Shown here: one piece after another, positions 41,305 to 50,404 of the stretch
Numbering within the stretch: the first letter of the stretch is position 1
How the letters are laid out: each line of letters starts with the position of its first letter
Assembly (NCBI RefSeq): GCF_014779765.1
Contig: NZ_JACXZA010000010.1
Coordinates: 78,372 to 142,371, forward strand
DNA: 64,000 nucleotides
DNA from: Paenibacillus terricola
GTDB lineage: Bacteria > Bacillota > Bacilli > Paenibacillales > Paenibacillaceae
Direction: 5' to 3'
Program-made: the position numbers and the translations under genes
Notes under the pieces: model-generated
Told to the model about the DNA's origin: nothing
The model's database searches: none
What the model saw: only the letters and a program-made list of their open reading frames with translations

Positions 41305-42636
41305 ATGGGCAGTACAGGCTTAAATCTGTTGTTGGTCGCTGTATTAATTGCATTGACCGCATTCTTCGTCGCTACCGAGTTCGCAATTATCAGAATTCGT
41401 AGTAGCCGCGTCGATCAATTAGTACAAGAGGGCCGCAACAATGCATTAGCCGTTCAACGCGTAACAAGCAACTTGGACGGATATCTTTCCGCCTGCCAGC
41501 TCGGTATTACGATTACAGCGCTCGGATTAGGTTGGCTCGGTGAACCAACGGTCGAGCAAATGCTGTTACCGCTGTTTGATGCATGGAATATGAACAGTGA
41601 AGCATCGCATATTGTTTCATTCCTTATCGCATTTGTAACCATCACGTTCCTCCACGTTGTAGTTGGCGAGCTAGCGCCTAAGACTTGGGCCATTCAAAAG
41701 GCGGAATTCATCAGCCTCGCGGTTGCCAAGCCGATTATCTGGTTCCACAAGGTTCTGTATCCTTTCATCTGGCTGTTAAACGGTTCAGCGAATATGCTTA
41801 TCCGTCTGTTCGGTCTTAAGCCCGCGAAGGAACATGAGGAAGCCCACAGCGAAGAAGAGATTCAGATCATTCTCGAGGACAGCTTCCAGAGCGGCAAAAT
41901 TAATAATACGGAATATGGCTACGTTAGCCGAATATTCGCTTTCGACGAAATGCTGGCCAAAGAAATCATGGTGCCACGTACCGATATGATCTGCTTGTTC
42001 ACAAGCAAGTCAATCGATGACAATATGGCGGTCATCCGCCGCGAGCAGTATACCCGCTTCCCGATTGCCTTCGACAGCAAAGACCAAATCATTGGTATGA
42101 TCAACACGAAGCAGCTGTTCCTTCAGCAGCAGGAAGGCGAACCGACTAACTTCGAGAAGCTGATCCGCCCTGTTATGACCGTACCGGAAGTTATGCCTGT
42201 TAAGACGCTTCTTCGTAAAATGCAGCAGGAACGCATGCATATCGCGATTCTGATGGATGAATACGGCGGCACATCGGGTATGATAACGATTGAGGACATT
42301 CTTGAGATTATCGTTGGCGAGATTCGCGACGAATTCGATGCGGACGAACGCAGAGACATTGAGAAGTTGGCAGACAACTGTTACTTGCTCGATGGCAAAG
42401 TATCGCTCGATGAGTTGGGCCATCTGATTGGCGAAGATTTAACGCATGAAGAAGTCGACACCGTCGGCGGCTGGCTGTACAACGAAATTCAAGATCCGAA
42501 GCCTAACAAACAGTTCGTGCACGACAATTTGCGGTTTATTATCCGTGAGGTCGGCAAACATCGTATTAAGAAAATCGAACTTATTATAGAAAATAATAAC
42601 GACGAAGCGCTCATTGCTGAGCCCAGCGTCGTCTAA
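41305..42636 (+). CDS. CNNM/CorC-type transporter (DUF21, CBS pair, CorC_HlyC)
   Basis: 443 residues. DUF21 membrane domain (1-190; FFVATEFAIIRIRSSRVDQL; QLGITITALGLGWLGEPTVE), two CBS domains (about 205-335; VPRTDMICL) and a C-terminal CorC_HlyC domain (345-430). The annotation 'hemolysin family' is historical; relatives move Mg2+ or Na+ or provide Mg2+ resistance (B. subtilis YhdP/YqhB). Monocistronic, with a strong terminator downstream. The start is supported by the promoter position, although the Shine-Dalgarno (AAGGATTGTGATGG) is only moderate. Confidence 0.93.
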   Translation: MGSTGLNLLLVAVLIALTAFFVATEFAIIRIRSSRVDQLVQEGRNNALAVQRVTSNLDGYLSACQLGITITALGLGWLGEPTVEQMLLPLFDAWNMNSEASHIVSFLIAFVTITFLHVVVGELAPKTWAIQKAEFISLAVAKPIIWFHKVLYPFIWLLNGSANMLIRLFGLKPAKEHEEAHSEEEIQIILEDSFQSGKINNTEYGYVSRIFAFDEMLAKEIMVPRTDMICLFTSKSIDDNMAVIRREQYTRFPIAFDSKDQIIGMINTKQLFLQQQEGEPTNFEKLIRPVMTVPEVMPVKTLLRKMQQERMHIAILMDEYGGTSGMITIEDILEIIVGEIRDEFDADERRDIEKLADNCYLLDGKVSLDELGHLIGEDLTHEEVDTVGGWLYNEIQDPKPNKQFVHDNLRFIIREVGKHRIKKIELIIENNNDEALIAEPSVV

Positions 42637-42648
42637 CCAGCACAAGAT

Positions 42649-42682
42649 AGCCCCGAGGCCATTATGGCCTCGGGGCTTTGTC
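42649..42682 (+). terminator. bidirectional terminator between the CNNM-type and msrAB genes
   Basis: AGCCCCGAGGCC and GGCCTCGGGGCT pair perfectly over 12 bp around ATTAT, followed by TTGTCTT. Confidence 0.92.
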
Positions 42683-43648
42683 TTATTGCTTGAACAGCTT
42701 CTTGTACTCGCCGTACCCTTCTGCTTCAAGCTGGCCAACGGGAATGAACCGCAGCGCAGCTGAATTGATGCAGTACCGCAGACCGCCGAGGTCGCGCGGG
42801 CCGTCCTCGAATACATGGCCAAGATGCGAATCCGCCACTTGGCTGCGGACTTCCGTGCGCACCATCCCGTGCGTCACATCCAGCACCTCTTCAACAGCGG
42901 TCGCTTGCAGCGGCTTCGTGAAGCTTGGCCAGCCGCAGCCGGAGTCGAATTTGTCCAACGAGCTGAACAACGGCTCCCCGGAGACGATATCGACGTAGAG
43001 ACCCGCTTCCTTGTGATCCCAGAACTCATTGCGGAACGGCGGCTCCGTCGCGCTGTTCTGCGTTACTTCGTACTGCGCCGGCGTCAGCCGCTTGCGCAGG
43101 CTCGCCTCATCCTCGCGATGCTTCCAGTGCTGCGTGATGAAGGCGTCGCGCCCTGAGCCTTTACGGTACATTTTGTAACGGAGCGGTTGTTTCTTATGGT
43201 AATCTTGATGATAATCCTCTGCTGCATAGAAGGGCGCCGCTGGCTCCACCGAGACAACAATCGGACGATCAAACCGGCCGCTCGTCTCGAGCTCCTGCTT
43301 CGAGCTTTCAGCCAATTGACGCTGCGTTTCATTATGATAGAAAATAGCTGGCCGATACGAGTCTCCCCGATCGTGGAATTGTCCGCCGCTATCCGTTGGA
43401 TCAATCTGACGCCAGAAAATTTCGAGCAGCTTCTCGTAAGGGAACTGTTCGGGATCGAACGTAATCTGAACCGCTTCTGTATGTCCTGTGCCGCCTCGGC
43501 ATACTTCCTCGTAGGTCGGATTAACCGTCGATCCTCCCGTATAGCCGGAAATAACACTTATAATGCCTGGCATCTCCTCGAACGGCTTCACCATGCACCA
43601 GAAGCATCCTCCTGCGAATGTAGCCTGTTCTGAACGCTGTTCACTCAT
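42683..43648 (-). CDS. msrAB: MsrA-MsrB fusion, peptide methionine sulfoxide reductase
   Basis: 321 residues. The MsrA half (about 1-165) carries the catalytic GGCFWC motif near residue 14 and reduces the S epimer of methionine sulfoxide. The MsrB half (about 175-310; [12 protein letters not shown], then [13 protein letters not shown] with the catalytic Cys) reduces the R epimer. The usual zinc CxxC pairs of MsrB are absent ([15 protein letters not shown]), so this is the non-zinc form. The start at 43648 has AAGGAG 10 nt upstream; the longer frame to 43726 does not. Cytoplasmic repair enzyme, monocistronic. Confidence 0.95.
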   Translation of the reverse strand: MSEQRSEQATFAGGCFWCMVKPFEEMPGIISVISGYTGGSTVNPTYEEVCRGGTGHTEAVQITFDPEQFPYEKLLEIFWRQIDPTDSGGQFHDRGDSYRPAIFYHNETQRQLAESSKQELETSGRFDRPIVVSVEPAAPFYAAEDYHQDYHKKQPLRYKMYRKGSGRDAFITQHWKHREDEASLRKRLTPAQYEVTQNSATEPPFRNEFWDHKEAGLYVDIVSGEPLFSSLDKFDSGCGWPSFTKPLQATAVEEVLDVTHGMVRTEVRSQVADSHLGHVFEDGPRDLGGLRYCINSAALRFIPVGQLEAEGYGEYKKLFKQ

Positions 43649-43881
43649 TTCGATGCAGCTCCTTTCTTCTCCAACATACTTGACTGCTTCGATTATACTG
43701 CAACAACGCGCCGTGAACAAATTCAAACAAAAAGCCCAATGCGCCCAATCCTATCATTTTTTTTGTTACAATATAATGACACTCGCAACTATTGCGAGGG
43801 GCTTATTCGTCTTACTAGAGAACGCACGCACGTCCGTTCACTTGCGAAATTGCCTAATATCTGCACAAGAGGTGAACGAAA

Positions 43882-44313
43882 ATGGAAACACCGATTCAAA
43901 CCGCATCACAAACAGCCCGCTCGACAGGACGCTCCGCACAACGCCGCAGCAATCGCGCCTTTATCGTCTTCGTCATTCTATGGGTAATGCTGATTGGCGC
44001 AGGAATTGCAGGAGCCAAGCTGTATTCCGACCATCTGACCAGTTCGATGACAGCCGACATTAATAGACAGACGAACGTGAAGCTTACAGCCATGCAGAAG
44101 CAATACGATGAACGACTGCAAGCTGCCGAGTCGAGCTATAAGAGTGAGATCGCCGCGCTTCAAGGCAAGATTGATGCCCTTAACGAGCTGCTGACCTTCA
44201 CGAAGGACAATGCAAGCGCCAAGACGGACAACAGCAACAAGCTGTTCACGCAGCTTAGCGAAGTGAAGAAACAGCTCGAAGAGCTGAAGAAAAACCTGGA
44301 CGTGCTCAAATGA
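43882..44313 (+). CDS. membrane protein with C-terminal coiled coil, unknown function
   Basis: 143 residues. A basic N-terminal tail (about 26 residues) and one membrane helix (AFIVFVILWVMLIGAGIAGA) are followed by an extracytoplasmic, strongly heptad-like coiled coil (about 65-143). GAGGTG lies 7 nt before the ATG. It overlaps the next gene by 4 nt (ATGA), so the two are translationally coupled. I do not recognise a named family; a partner or scaffold role for the glycosidase-domain protein is inferred from the coupling. Confidence 0.8.
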   Translation: METPIQTASQTARSTGRSAQRRSNRAFIVFVILWVMLIGAGIAGAKLYSDHLTSSMTADINRQTNVKLTAMQKQYDERLQAAESSYKSEIAALQGKIDALNELLTFTKDNASAKTDNSNKLFTQLSEVKKQLEELKKNLDVLK

Positions 44314-45380
44314 TTAGGCCCGTCAAAGTGCTCAACCGTTCGATGGTGCTGGCAAGTGCGCCGTTTATCGGCATTCTGATCTGGCTGCTGACCTATCAAG
44401 CGACGATTATCATTTCCGAACAGGTCATGCCGGAACCAACGATCCTTGAATCAACAGCATCCAGTGTTGAAGAGACAGCTGCCGATCTAGATACCGCAGC
44501 CGAACTGGCCCAAGCTACGCAGGCATCCATTAAGAAGCAAGTGACGCTGTACAATAAGACGAATGCAAATATTCAATTAATTGCAGAGTCAGCTTCGAGT
44601 CAGACGAACCGGCCGCGCATTATTTATGACCGCCGCATAACGACCAAGCTAGGCAGTGTCTCGGGCACGATCCAATCGGACAAAATTCGGGCGCAGCTGT
44701 TCTCCGTTCATGCGCAGAACTTCAATGGTTACGCCCTGAAGGTGAAGCTCGGCAGCAAAGATGCGATGAAGATGGTACTCGGCAACGATGAATTCGGTTC
44801 ATCGGAGACGACAATGTCCGCTGTCAAACGCTACAACGCCATTGCAGGCGTGAATGCCGGCGGTTTCGCCGACGGTCATGGCAAACGTTATCCGCTCAGT
44901 ACAACCGTCATGAACGGCGAATATATTGGCGGCTTCGAGCCGTCGTTCGCGAACCTGTTCTTCGTCGGCTTGAGCGAAGACAATAAGCTGATTGGCGGCA
45001 ACTTCTCCAGCCGAGAGCAGCTGGATTCGCTAAAGCCGCGCTTCGGCGCTTCCTTCGTTCCCGTTCTGCTGAAAGACGGTCGGTCGCTGCAGATCCCGAC
45101 CAAGTGGCAGGTGAGCCCGAAACGCGCGCCGCGTACCGTTATCGCCAACTATAAGGACGACCAGCTCTTATTCCTTGTAATTGACGGCTACAACGAGAAC
45201 GGCAGCTCTGGCGCCACGCTTGAGGAACTGCAAATTTTGCTCAAACGATTCGGTGCGGTGGATGCATACAATCTCGATGGCGGCGGCTCCTCCTCGCTTA
45301 TTTTCAACGGGCGTGTCGTCAATAGTCCTTCGGATGGTAAGCTTCGTTCGCTGCCAACGCACTTCCTATTCTTCAAGTAA
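44310..45380 (+). CDS. phosphodiester glycosidase (NAGPA/DUF2233) domain protein, membrane-anchored
   Basis: 356 residues. An N-terminal membrane helix (near 15-35) is followed by a helical stalk, then a NAGPA/DUF2233 domain (about 125-355). The domain carries the family marks GVNAGGFADGHGKRYP, APRTVIANYKD and YNLDGGGSSSLIFNG. The domain is named after the enzyme that uncovers mannose-6-phosphate; relatives such as B. subtilis YngK/YoaR-type proteins act in envelope polysaccharide turnover. It faces outward and is coupled to the coiled-coil membrane protein. Confidence 0.88.
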   Translation: MIRPVKVLNRSMVLASAPFIGILIWLLTYQATIIISEQVMPEPTILESTASSVEETAADLDTAAELAQATQASIKKQVTLYNKTNANIQLIAESASSQTNRPRIIYDRRITTKLGSVSGTIQSDKIRAQLFSVHAQNFNGYALKVKLGSKDAMKMVLGNDEFGSSETTMSAVKRYNAIAGVNAGGFADGHGKRYPLSTTVMNGEYIGGFEPSFANLFFVGLSEDNKLIGGNFSSREQLDSLKPRFGASFVPVLLKDGRSLQIPTKWQVSPKRAPRTVIANYKDDQLLFLVIDGYNENGSSGATLEELQILLKRFGAVDAYNLDGGGSSSLIFNGRVVNSPSDGKLRSLPTHFLFFK

Positions 45381-45391
45381 TCAAGGTACAT

Positions 45392-45454
45392 AGAAGCAGC
45401 TGCCTGGGGGGGTCCGTCTACGGATCTATACCTATCTGCACCTGCTTCTTTTTG
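45392..45454 (+). terminator. branched terminator after the NAGPA-domain gene
   Basis: AGAAGCAG pairs with CTGCTTCT, followed by TTTTG. Inside the loop TCCG-TCTA-CGGA forms a second hairpin. A seven-G run lies at 45405-45411. Confidence 0.75.
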
Positions 45455-45563
45455 TTCTGCATAATGAACTTGTTTCATTCAACCCCGCTCCCTATTTGCC
45501 AGCCTAGACAATATGCGCTACCCTAGTACTGGCTAGTACTGGATATAGGCAAGGAGGCCTCTT

Positions 45564-46262
45564 ATGTATCGAATTATGATTATCGAAGACGATGACAAGA
45601 TCGCTTCAATTCTGCAGCAATATATAGAACGTTATGGCTATGAGGTCGTCCGCGCGACGCGATTCCGCGAGCTCAAGCAAGAATACGTCGAATCCAGTCC
45701 TCATCTTGTGCTGCTCGATATTAACCTGCCGCACTTCGATGGCTTCTATTGGTGCCGCCAGATCCGAACCGTCTCCAATGTACCGATTATTTTCTTATCG
45801 GCGCGCGTCGGCGATATGGATCAGGTCATGGCGATCGAGAATGGCGGGGACGACTATATGACGAAGCCATTTCATCTGGATGTCGTGATGGCGAAAATCA
45901 AAAGCGCGCTCCGTCGAGCCTATGGCGAATACGCAGCTCCCGCTCAGAGCAGCGACGAGCTGTCAGCGGGCGGCCTGACGCTGGACCAAGCCCGTAACAT
46001 CGTGGAATGGAAAGGCCGCCAAGCTGATCTCTCCCGCAACGAGACGCTGCTGCTCGGCTCACTGCTCGCGAAAGCAGGACGAATCGTAAGCCGGGACGAT
46101 CTGCTCGAAGCGCTGTGGGATAATGTCCATTTCGTCGATGACAATACGCTGACCGTTAACGTTACGCGTGTTCGCAAGAAGCTTGAAGAGCTTGGTCTGC
46201 CCAAAGCGATCGAGACCGTACGCGGTCAGGGCTACCGCTTGGACCTGTCGCAGGTTGATTGA
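45564..46262 (+). CDS. OmpR-family response regulator (BceR type)
   Basis: 232 residues. Receiver domain with phosphoacceptor D52 (LLDINLPHFDG) and a C-terminal OmpR-type winged helix (about 135-230; NETLLLGSLLAKAGRIVSRD, VNVTRVRKKLEELG). AAGGAGG lies 6 nt before the ATG. It is the first gene of the module BceR-BceS-BceA-BceB. In Bacillus, BceR activates the exporter genes through an inverted repeat, and that motif is found here at 47496. Confidence 0.92.
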   Translation: MYRIMIIEDDDKIASILQQYIERYGYEVVRATRFRELKQEYVESSPHLVLLDINLPHFDGFYWCRQIRTVSNVPIIFLSARVGDMDQVMAIENGGDDYMTKPFHLDVVMAKIKSALRRAYGEYAAPAQSSDELSAGGLTLDQARNIVEWKGRQADLSRNETLLLGSLLAKAGRIVSRDDLLEALWDNVHFVDDNTLTVNVTRVRKKLEELGLPKAIETVRGQGYRLDLSQVD

Positions 46263-46312
46263 AGCTTCATCCGCATCTATTGAAATTGCTATAAGGAGTG
46301 AACTGAACCGAT

Positions 46313-47467
46313 ATGCCCCGCTTTCAGGTACCGCGTCATTCGCCATCGCCCAATCATGAAGCCGAATCTCCAGTCAGAAGACTGTTCACATTCCGCTCGT
46401 TTGTTCTAGACAGACTTCCTTATATCGTTGCCTTCTACATTGCACTTTTCTTCGCCATGCTCGTGCTGACGCTGGATCTTCAGCATGGCCGCTATATGCC
46501 AGCCCTTAGCAACCTGTTGTACATCGTGCTGCTCGCTACCGTGGTGCTCCTCGGCTGGATCGCATGGGACTACGCACGCCAGCGTCCATACTATCGGCAG
46601 GTTGCCGACATGAACGCATCGGACAAGCCGACGGCTCTGTCGATCATGAGCGTGCAAGGTGGCGTCACACGTGAGCAGATAGCTGTGCAGCAGCTGTTAG
46701 AGAAGCAGCATAAAGCGTCCGCAGACGAGCTCGCCGATTACCGCAGGCAGCGTGAGCAGCATTTGCATTTTACGAATCAGTGGGTTCATCATATGAAAAC
46801 GCCAGTGTCGGTTATCGACCTCCTCCTGCAGCAAGCCGCCGAAGAAGATGCTCAAGGCTCCGAAGAGGATATCCATGCACTGCGCAGCAGTATGCATGAG
46901 GAACTGGAACGTATATCCCGCGGTCTCGAAATGATGCTGCATACGGCGAGGCTGGATCAATTCCGCATGGATGTCCGCATCGACCGCGTCTCGCTGCTTC
47001 CGCTGGTCCGTGAAACGATCAACAGCCATAAGAAAGCATGCATTCGTGCATCGATCTTCCCGCGTGTTGAGGGCAGCGATGTGTTCGTCGAGACCGATGC
47101 GAAATGGCTGGCTTTCGTACTGAACCAATTCATGACGAACGCAATCAAATATTCTAAAGACAAACCGGGCAGCAAAACCCTTCAGTTCACCGTATCATCA
47201 TCTCTGCCTGATGGTCGCTGCTCCTTGTCGGTGACGGACGCAGGCATCGGCATTGCCGAGCACGATCTTCCGCGCGTATTCGACCCCTTCTTCACCGGCG
47301 AGAACGGCAGGCTGGTCGAGGAATCGACCGGCATGGGATTGTATCTCGCACGGGAAGTGTGCAGCCGTCTTGGTCACGATCTCGCGATCGAATCGGAGCT
47401 GGGAATCGGGACGACGATTACCGTTTATTTTCACAATGGCGCCATTCATCAAGGGCTCTTCTCGTAA
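46313..47467 (+). CDS. BceS-type intramembrane-sensing histidine kinase
   Basis: 384 residues. Two N-terminal helices (about 35-52 and 62-85) have almost no extracellular loop, the hallmark of intramembrane-sensing kinases. The phosphoacceptor region FTNQWVHHMKTPVSVIDLLL has the typical W-x-H-x-x-K-x-P pattern, and an HATPase_c domain (FMTNAIKYSK, DAGIGI, GMGLYLAREV) completes it. Such kinases do not sense the peptide themselves but the flux of the BceAB transporter. The Shine-Dalgarno AAGGAG is 14 nt from the ATG, longer than normal. Confidence 0.92.
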   Translation: MPRFQVPRHSPSPNHEAESPVRRLFTFRSFVLDRLPYIVAFYIALFFAMLVLTLDLQHGRYMPALSNLLYIVLLATVVLLGWIAWDYARQRPYYRQVADMNASDKPTALSIMSVQGGVTREQIAVQQLLEKQHKASADELADYRRQREQHLHFTNQWVHHMKTPVSVIDLLLQQAAEEDAQGSEEDIHALRSSMHEELERISRGLEMMLHTARLDQFRMDVRIDRVSLLPLVRETINSHKKACIRASIFPRVEGSDVFVETDAKWLAFVLNQFMTNAIKYSKDKPGSKTLQFTVSSSLPDGRCSLSVTDAGIGIAEHDLPRVFDPFFTGENGRLVEESTGMGLYLAREVCSRLGHDLAIESELGIGTTITVYFHNGAIHQGLFS

Positions 47468-47495
47468 GCCTCTCTGTAAGCTTGGGATAGGAAGG

Positions 47496-47509
47496 TGACA
47501 AATTTGTAA
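47496..47509 (+). promoter_or_regulatory. BceR-type binding site
   Basis: TGACA-AATT-TGTAA is an exact match to the inverted repeat TNACA-N4-TGTAA known from BceR-type target promoters. It lies between the kinase gene and bceA, 117 nt before the bceA start. A -10 candidate TATACT lies at 47564-47569 with no good -35, fitting an activated promoter. Confidence 0.75.
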
Positions 47510-47626
47510 GGTTCTCGCGGCCGATTGAAAGGTAAATCAATGGGGTCTCCCTCCTCGCTCGCTTATACTGTGAACATAGCTGCTGTTACGGCAACGCATA
47601 ATAGAGATCTAATGGAGGGATTCACA

Positions 47627-48403
47627 ATGAGCGTACTGAAAGCCCAGGGGCTTACGAAAGTATACGGATCAAAAGGTAAAATGCTGTACCGTGCATTAAA
47701 CGATATTCATCTCGATATTCAGAAAGGCGAGTTCGTTGGGGTCATGGGCCCGTCGGGAAGCGGCAAAACAACGCTGCTTAACATTCTCGCCACGATCGAT
47801 AAACCAACGTCCGGCAAGGTGGAGATCGACGGCATCGATCCAACCGTGTTGAATGAGAAGAAACTGGCCTTGTTCCGTAGACGCGAGCTCGGTTTTATAT
47901 TCCAAGATTTCAATCTGCTCGATACGCTGTCGATCAAGGAGAACATTATACTGCCGCTTGTGCTCGACAAAACGAACATTAAAGAAATTGAGAAGCGCGT
48001 ACAGCAGAGCGCAGAATTGCTCGGCATAAGCGCCATTCTCGACAAACGGACCTATGAGGTGTCCGGCGGTCAGAAACAGCGGGCGGCCATCGCGCGGGCA
48101 ATGATTCATCAGCCGGCTATTCTGCTGGCCGATGAGCTAACAGGCAACCTTGATTCGAAGGCAGCCAAGGATGTCATGGACTCGTTGCGAGACTTGAACG
48201 AACAGATGGGCGCAACCATTATGATGGTTACGCATGACCCTTTTGCCGCAAGCTATTGCAAGCGTATCGTGTTTATCAAGGACGGATCGTTCTTCTCGGA
48301 AATTCGGCGGGGTACGAATCGGCAGGCATTCTTCCAGCAAATTCTCGATTCGCTGAGCGTGTTGGGAGGGAACTTCGATGAACTTTCGACAGTTCGCAAT
48401 TAA
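47627..48403 (+). CDS. BceA-type ABC transporter ATP-binding protein
   Basis: 258 residues. Walker A GPSGSGKTT, Q-loop FIFQDFNLLDTLS, signature VSGGQKQRAAIARA, Walker B ILLADELTGNLD, H-loop VTHD. The DFNLLDTLS segment is typical of the MacB/BceA group of antimicrobial-peptide resistance ATPases. The start at 47627 has GGAGGG 7 nt upstream; a TTG-initiated longer frame does not. It overlaps bceB by 26 nt. Confidence 0.93.
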   Translation: MSVLKAQGLTKVYGSKGKMLYRALNDIHLDIQKGEFVGVMGPSGSGKTTLLNILATIDKPTSGKVEIDGIDPTVLNEKKLALFRRRELGFIFQDFNLLDTLSIKENIILPLVLDKTNIKEIEKRVQQSAELLGISAILDKRTYEVSGGQKQRAAIARAMIHQPAILLADELTGNLDSKAAKDVMDSLRDLNEQMGATIMMVTHDPFAASYCKRIVFIKDGSFFSEIRRGTNRQAFFQQILDSLSVLGGNFDELSTVRN

Positions 48404-50327
48404 GAATGTCCGCGGCAACTGGCATCAATATGTCGCTTATTTCTTAAGCAGCGTATTCTCGGTCATGATTTTCTTCATCTATGCCGCATTCATCTTCCAC
48501 CCGGACGTTATCAATGGCCATATCTATATGGGCAAAGGCGTTCGTACCGGCATGATGTTCTGTGAATATATTATCGTTATTTTCTCATTCTTCTTCATCC
48601 TGTACTCGATGTCAGCGTTTCTTAAGTCGCGAAAGAAGGAGTTCGGCCTGCTCTCCCTATTCGGCATGACGAGGGGCCAGATGCGCAAGATGGTGCTGTA
48701 TGAGAGCATCGCCACTTCAGTACTTGCAATCGGAGCAGGCATTGCGCTAGGCGCCTTGTTCCTGAAGCTGTTCTTAATGGCGCTGTCCGAGATACTCGAC
48801 TTGGCAGATCCAATTCGGTTCCTTATTCCGGGTAAGGCATTGCTTCTGACAGCAGCCGGCTTCTTCGTATTGTTCCTGATCATTACGCTCTTCACGTTGT
48901 TCCAAGTCGGTAGAAGCCAGATTATCGATCTGTTGAAAGCTTCGAAGAAACCGAAGTCGCCTCCTCTTGCATCGATCTGGCTCGTGCTGCTGTCGGTGCT
49001 GTGCTTGGGCGTAGGCTACTATATGGCGTACACGATGACGTTAATGAACGCTATTGTCTATATGCTTCCTGTCGTCGGCCTGGTCGTTGTCGGTACGTTC
49101 TTCCTGTTCACGCAGGCTAGCATCATCGTCTTCCGCTGGCTGCAGCGCAGGAAAGGCATTTACTACAAACAGACGAACTTGATGACCATTGCCCAGCTTG
49201 TATTCAAAATGAAGGACAATGCCCGTATCCTGTTCACCGTGTCTGTCATGAGCGCCGTTATTCTTACCGCATCGGGTACGTTCTATGTATTCTTCCTCGC
49301 CTCGAAGGAACAGCAGATGGACATGCTGCCGCAGTCGATCAGCTTCTACGAGAAAGGATTAAATACACATGAAGTGATCGATCCGGATAAAGTACGGAGC
49401 ATTCTCAAAGAAGACAAAGTAGAACTCAATTATGAAGTGAAGCTTGTCGGGGCAGAAGCGAAGCTGCCAGCCTCCGGTCGAAGCGCCAAAACGACGAGCG
49501 CATTGATCGTATCCGAGGATGACTATAACAAATACGGTCAGGAACTTCACCGAGGGCGGCCTATTCTGGAGGTCGATCCCGGACATGCGGTATACATCAT
49601 TCCGTATAAGGAAGTAACATCTCCTCTGACTGAGATCGGCAAGCCGCTTCCTGTAAAGGTCGAAGGCAATAGCAGCGATTTGACGATAACGGTAGACAAA
49701 CAAGTTAGCGGAGGAGCTATAGCTTACCCGAGAGGTACAGCGACCGAGCTGCTCGTTCTAGATAACGCTCAATATGAAGAGTTAATACAGGCTGTACCAG
49801 ACGATATGAAAACAGTCGTATACGGCTTCGAGATGAAGAACTGGACGGCGCAGGGTGACACCGCCGCTAAGATCGAGAAGCTAGTTCCAGAAGATAAGCA
49901 GAATCAATTCGATAACCGTGTTTCACTCTACTTGGCAACGAAGCAATCCATGGGACTTACCTTATTCATTGGCCTGTTCATCAGCGTTCTGTTCTTCATC
50001 GCCTCCGGCAGCATGATTTACTTCAAGCTGTTCACGGAGCTTGATGAGGACCGCGAACAGTTCCGTTCGCTCAATCGGATCGGAATGACGCTAGGCGAAA
50101 TTCGCCGCACGGTAACGATGCAGATCGCGATCATCTTCTTCGTGCCATGCGTCGTCGGTATCGTGCATACGATGTTCGCTATGAAGGCGCTTGGCAACCT
50201 GCTCTCGACAAGTGCAATGCAGTATTCGCTAGTGGTCGTCGGTATCTATATCGTCATGCAGAGCCTTTATTTCTTCGCTGCGAGACGTTCTTATTTGAAC
50301 CGGATTATTCAAAGCTTTACGCGCTAG
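48378..50327 (+). CDS. BceB-type ABC transporter permease
   Basis: 649 residues, ten predicted helices with the arrangement 2+... and a large extracellular domain (about residues 315-520) between helices 7 and 8, as in BceB/VraG. The N-terminus MNFRQFAIKNVRGNWHQYVA is characteristic of the family. With BceA it removes cell-wall-active peptides (bacitracin-like or lantibiotic) from their lipid targets and activates BceS. The actual peptide cannot be predicted. GGGAGGGAACTTCG precedes the ATG. Confidence 0.93.
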   Translation: MNFRQFAIKNVRGNWHQYVAYFLSSVFSVMIFFIYAAFIFHPDVINGHIYMGKGVRTGMMFCEYIIVIFSFFFILYSMSAFLKSRKKEFGLLSLFGMTRGQMRKMVLYESIATSVLAIGAGIALGALFLKLFLMALSEILDLADPIRFLIPGKALLLTAAGFFVLFLIITLFTLFQVGRSQIIDLLKASKKPKSPPLASIWLVLLSVLCLGVGYYMAYTMTLMNAIVYMLPVVGLVVVGTFFLFTQASIIVFRWLQRRKGIYYKQTNLMTIAQLVFKMKDNARILFTVSVMSAVILTASGTFYVFFLASKEQQMDMLPQSISFYEKGLNTHEVIDPDKVRSILKEDKVELNYEVKLVGAEAKLPASGRSAKTTSALIVSEDDYNKYGQELHRGRPILEVDPGHAVYIIPYKEVTSPLTEIGKPLPVKVEGNSSDLTITVDKQVSGGAIAYPRGTATELLVLDNAQYEELIQAVPDDMKTVVYGFEMKNWTAQGDTAAKIEKLVPEDKQNQFDNRVSLYLATKQSMGLTLFIGLFISVLFFIASGSMIYFKLFTELDEDREQFRSLNRIGMTLGEIRRTVTMQIAIIFFVPCVVGIVHTMFAMKALGNLLSTSAMQYSLVVVGIYIVMQSLYFFAARRSYLNRIIQSFTR

Positions 50328-50348
50328 CAGAATACAGCTTGCACATGG

Positions 50349-50376
50349 AAAGCCCCCGCGACAGATAGATTGTCGC
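50349..50376. terminator. bidirectional terminator between bceB-type and MFS genes
   Basis: AAGCCCCCGCGACA pairs with TGTCGCGGGGGCTT over 14 bp around GATAGAT-type loop sequence, with TTTT on the plus-strand side. It serves the convergent genes. Confidence 0.92.
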
Positions 50377-50404
50377 GGGGGCTTTTGCTATCGGCAATAC
50401 TTTA

